From Deinococcus radiotolerans (GTDB lineage: Bacteria > Deinococcota > Deinococci > Deinococcales > Deinococcaceae), in NCBI RefSeq assembly GCF_014647435.1, contig NZ_BMPE01000005.1, positions 1-64,000 on the forward strand: 64,000 bases of DNA. Reading direction: 5' to 3'. Below, in pieces: positions 61,972-64,000 of the stretch (its first letter is position 1; each line of letters starts with the position of its first letter). A program made the translations under genes and the position numbers. A model generated the notes under the pieces. It saw nothing but the letters and a program-made list of their open reading frames with translations. It made no database searches and was not told where the DNA came from.

Positions 61972-62000
61972 AATGTAAAAAACTTCTCATATGAAGTCAA
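61972..62000 (-). promoter_or_regulatory. Sigma-70 type promoter of the fimbria operon
   Basis: On the minus strand TTGACT (complement of 61995-62000) and TACATT (complement of 61972-61977) are separated by exactly 17 nt. The region is AT-rich in a GC-rich genome. Start of transcription about 61965, giving an 86-nt leader. Confidence 0.75.
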
Positions 62001-62040
62001 GTTGAAAATTCTGTGATGAATTCCGCAAAAAAAATGATCA

Positions 62041-62363
62041 GTATTCCCCTGAATGGGGGTAAAGCCACGCTAGACGTGATTTTTCCCACAAAAAGACCAC
62101 TTTGAATAGAGGCTCAGTGCCCCCTCTGGGGGTGTCCCCGTGACTGCTCTCGCGGGGGCGCCAGCTGGACCAAGCGCCACGCCCAGACAGCCCACGTGAA
62201 AGAGCAGGGTGGCCCAGCAGGTGCTGACCCGACGCGCCTGATGCTGAACGCCCCAAATCGATAGTTCCCGCGCTCCTCGCCCATCACTGCGCTCACCGGC
62301 GGGAAGAGCCGTGAGGTTCCGTTGACTCTGGCCGGTTGACGCAACCCAGTGATAGGCAGCTCT
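62041..62363. other. 323-nt gap without a supported gene
   Basis: Short open frames on both strands have no start signal or recognisable domain. Composition changes from AT-rich near the fimbria promoter to GC-rich. It may be the remains of a gene, but no family could be named. Confidence 0.35.
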
Positions 62364-63380
62364 TCAGCGCCAGCCCAGGCCTGGCGCAACGTGCGTCAGG
62401 ATGCTCTCGATCAGATGCGCGTTGTAATCCACCCCCAGCTGGTTCGGGACGGTCAGCAGGAGGGTGTCGGCTTCGGCGATCGCCTCATCCTGCCGCAACT
62501 GTTCGATCAGGCGGTCCGGCTCGTCGGCGTAACTGCGGCCGAACACCGCGCGGTACTGGTCGATCACGCCAAACTGATCCTGCCCTCCCTGCCGCCCGAA
62601 GTACATGCGGTCCTGGTCGTTCACGAGCGCGAAGATGCTGCGGCTGACCGACACGCGCCCCTCGCGGGCGTGCCCGGCTTCCTTCCACGCCTTGCGGTAC
62701 GCGCGGATCTGCTCGGCCTGCTGCACGTGGAAGGGTTTGCCGTTCTCGTCCACCTTTAGGGTGGAACTCTGAAGGTTCATGCCCATCTTCGCGGCCCACT
62801 CAGCGGTGGCGTTCGACGCGGCGCCCCACCAGATCCGGTCGCGCAGACCTGCCGAGTACGGCTCCAGCCGCAGCAGGCCGGGCGGGTTCGGGAACATCGG
62901 GCGGGGGTTTGGCTGCGCGAAACCTTTGCCCTCGATCACGTCGAGGAACACCTCGGCGTGCCGCCGCGCCATGTCCGCTTCCGTCTCGCCGGGGGCTGGC
63001 GCGTACCCGAAGTGCCGCCACCCGTCGATCACCTGTTCCGGCGAGCCCCGGCTGATGCCCAGCTGCAGCCTCCCGCCTGAGATCAGGTCGGCGGAACCGG
63101 CGTCCTCGGCCATGTACAGCGGGTTCTCGTACCGCATGTCAATCACACCCGTGCCCAGCTCGATGGTCTTCGTCTTCGCGCCCATCGCGGCCAGCAGCGG
63201 GAACGGCGACCCCAGCTGCTGCGCGAAGTGATGCACCCGCACGTACGCGCCGTCCGCCCCCAGCTCCTCGGCGGCGACCGCCAGCTCGATGGTCTGGTGC
63301 AGCACGTCCGCCGCCGAACGCGTGCCGGACTGCGGGGACGGATTCCAGTGCCCGAACGAGAGAAACCCGATCTTCTTCAT
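62364..63380 (-). CDS. LLM class flavin-dependent oxidoreductase
   Basis: 338-residue bacterial luciferase-like monooxygenase. Segments GAYVRVHHFAQQLGSPFPLL, IELGTGVIDMRYENPLYMAE, DLISGGRLQLGISRGSPEQ and IWWGAASNATAEWAAKMGMN fit the group I family using FMN (or F420). Substrate unknown. I use the ATG at 63380, as TAGTCT lies 6 nt upstream and a TTTACT -35-like box 17 nt further; a GTG two codons upstream is also possible. Confidence 0.86.
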   Translation of the reverse strand: MKKIGFLSFGHWNPSPQSGTRSAADVLHQTIELAVAAEELGADGAYVRVHHFAQQLGSPFPLLAAMGAKTKTIELGTGVIDMRYENPLYMAEDAGSADLISGGRLQLGISRGSPEQVIDGWRHFGYAPAPGETEADMARRHAEVFLDVIEGKGFAQPNPRPMFPNPPGLLRLEPYSAGLRDRIWWGAASNATAEWAAKMGMNLQSSTLKVDENGKPFHVQQAEQIRAYRKAWKEAGHAREGRVSVSRSIFALVNDQDRMYFGRQGGQDQFGVIDQYRAVFGRSYADEPDRLIEQLRQDEAIAEADTLLLTVPNQLGVDYNAHLIESILTHVAPGLGWR

Positions 63381-63448
63381 ACCCACAGACTAGCGCGAAT
63401 AGTTGAAAAAGTAAATCAGTTTGATAGATAAATCTAGGGAGAGTGTGT

Positions 63449-64000
63449 TCACCAACTGGCTTCCTTCTTCACGCGCGCATTCGGTAATCGCCGCCCCCAC
63501 ACCCACAACCAGATCAGGCACCCCAGGTTGACCAGCGGTCCAGCGAGCAACAGCAGCGCATTGCGCACCTGATCAACCGCAGACGCCCTCACATCCGCGC
63601 ACGATGTGGCTCTGAAGTCGGCCTTGTGCAGCCAGAAGTCCTGCCCCTCCGCCGCGACGGGCAGACCCGCTGCCGTCAGCACGTTCAGCCGACGTCCCGG
63701 CACATCAATACGCCCGAACCTCTCCCCGTCCTTGAACCGCAGGAACGTCAGACCCTCAACGCAAGCCAGCCCCGTCACGGTCAGGCTCACGTTCCGAGGC
63801 AACCTCTCGTCCCCATCCCGGTGCCCCAACCCCAGTGGCAACTCCCGATCAGAATCGACGCTCGCCAGATAGAAACCTCCGCCCAGGGGCGTCTTGTAGA
63901 AATCCAGTGCCCCCCCGTCAGCATCGCTGCCTGCCCCACCGAAGAAGAACATGACCAGTGAAAACGCCAGCGCCAGAGAGGACACCACCCCCGCCCCCAC
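63449..64000 (-). CDS. Membrane protein of unknown function (partial, runs off right edge)
   Basis: At least 183 residues. A hydrophobic segment near the visible N-terminus (SSLALAFSLVMFFFGGAG), an outer part with two cysteines (LACVEGLTFL, ATSCADVRA), and a C-terminal membrane segment (NALLLLAGPLVNLGCLIWLW) before a basic tail. The true start may be outside the window. No family recognised. It is upstream of the oxidoreductase on the same strand, 68 nt apart. Confidence 0.65.
   Translation of the reverse strand: MGAGVVSSLALAFSLVMFFFGGAGSDADGGALDFYKTPLGGGFYLASVDSDRELPLGLGHRDGDERLPRNVSLTVTGLACVEGLTFLRFKDGERFGRIDVPGRRLNVLTAAGLPVAAEGQDFWLHKADFRATSCADVRASAVDQVRNALLLLAGPLVNLGCLIWLWVWGRRLPNARVKKEASW

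Noticed and set aside
62041..62363. Transposase remnant before the flavin oxidoreductase
   Set aside because: Short frames show aromatic-rich stretches but no DDE motif, terminal repeat or duplication; not enough to name an element.

Overview
The window is high-GC bacterial DNA that I assign to the genus Deinococcus. The reasons are: a PilF-type assembly ATPase with three N-terminal GspE domains, as in Thermus and Deinococcus; many genes whose start codon lies only 5-8 nt after a TANNNT -10 hexamer, the leaderless pattern known from Deinococcus; archaeal-type phosphoglycerate mutase; and an archaic (spore coat U type) chaperone-usher cluster. No rRNA, tRNA, CRISPR array, intact insertion sequence or prophage was seen. 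The genus call rests on gene content and signals, not on a search.

Layout. 1-8 kb: the start of ftsH (cut by the window edge), a secreted copper amine oxidase N-terminal/PKD-type protein, a peroxiredoxin, a large acyl-CoA dehydrogenase, a Crp/Fnr regulator, an acetyltransferase, a tRNA-binding protein, a DUF2089 regulator and tsaE. 7.8-11.4 kb: four DinB-fold genes on one strand, the last three an operon facing a WYL regulator. 11.5-16 kb: a secreted PQQ dehydrogenase with an N-terminal cytochrome, a coupled exported protein, a ferredoxin-CDGSH fusion and a pyrimidine nucleoside phosphorylase. 16-21.4 kb: pilT and pilF for type IV pili, then a YqeG phosphatase and a YfiH-type enzyme. 21.5-28.3 kb: fabI, a redox-type HxlR regulator facing a quinone oxidoreductase, an isochorismatase-fold gene coupled to an M42 peptidase, a cytochrome c facing an IclR regulator, and a large exported protein.

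28.3-33.9 kb is the thiamine operon thiC-thiE-thiS-thiG-thiO-thiD, headed by a TPP riboswitch whose 3' arm can pair with the 5' arm of the following terminator. It is followed at once by the phenylacetate operon paaA-paaB-paaC-paaD under a near-perfect PaaR operator; paaB is a double-length, apparently duplicated form. An ADP-ribosylglycohydrolase gene with lower-GC codon use is attached to the end of paaD. After a methionine aminopeptidase on the other strand comes paaZ, which completes ring opening.

40.8-52 kb carries a VOC protein, a DUF937-Ig membrane protein, rpmF (bL32), a TRIC-type membrane protein, a class II DNA photolyase, a metallo-beta-lactamase gene broken by one TAG codon, a phosphotransferase, a TrmH-type methyltransferase, a TerC protein and apgM. 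52-57 kb looks like a decaying, accessory stretch: a HAD phosphatase pseudogene with two lesions, a 523-bp concentric foldback repeat, a MocR regulator facing a BenE transporter, and a chloramphenicol phosphotransferase-like pseudogene that has lost its Walker lysine. 57.7-62 kb holds the chaperone-usher fimbria operon (two spore coat U proteins, chaperone, usher) behind a strong promoter. The window ends with a flavin-dependent oxidoreductase and a partial membrane protein.
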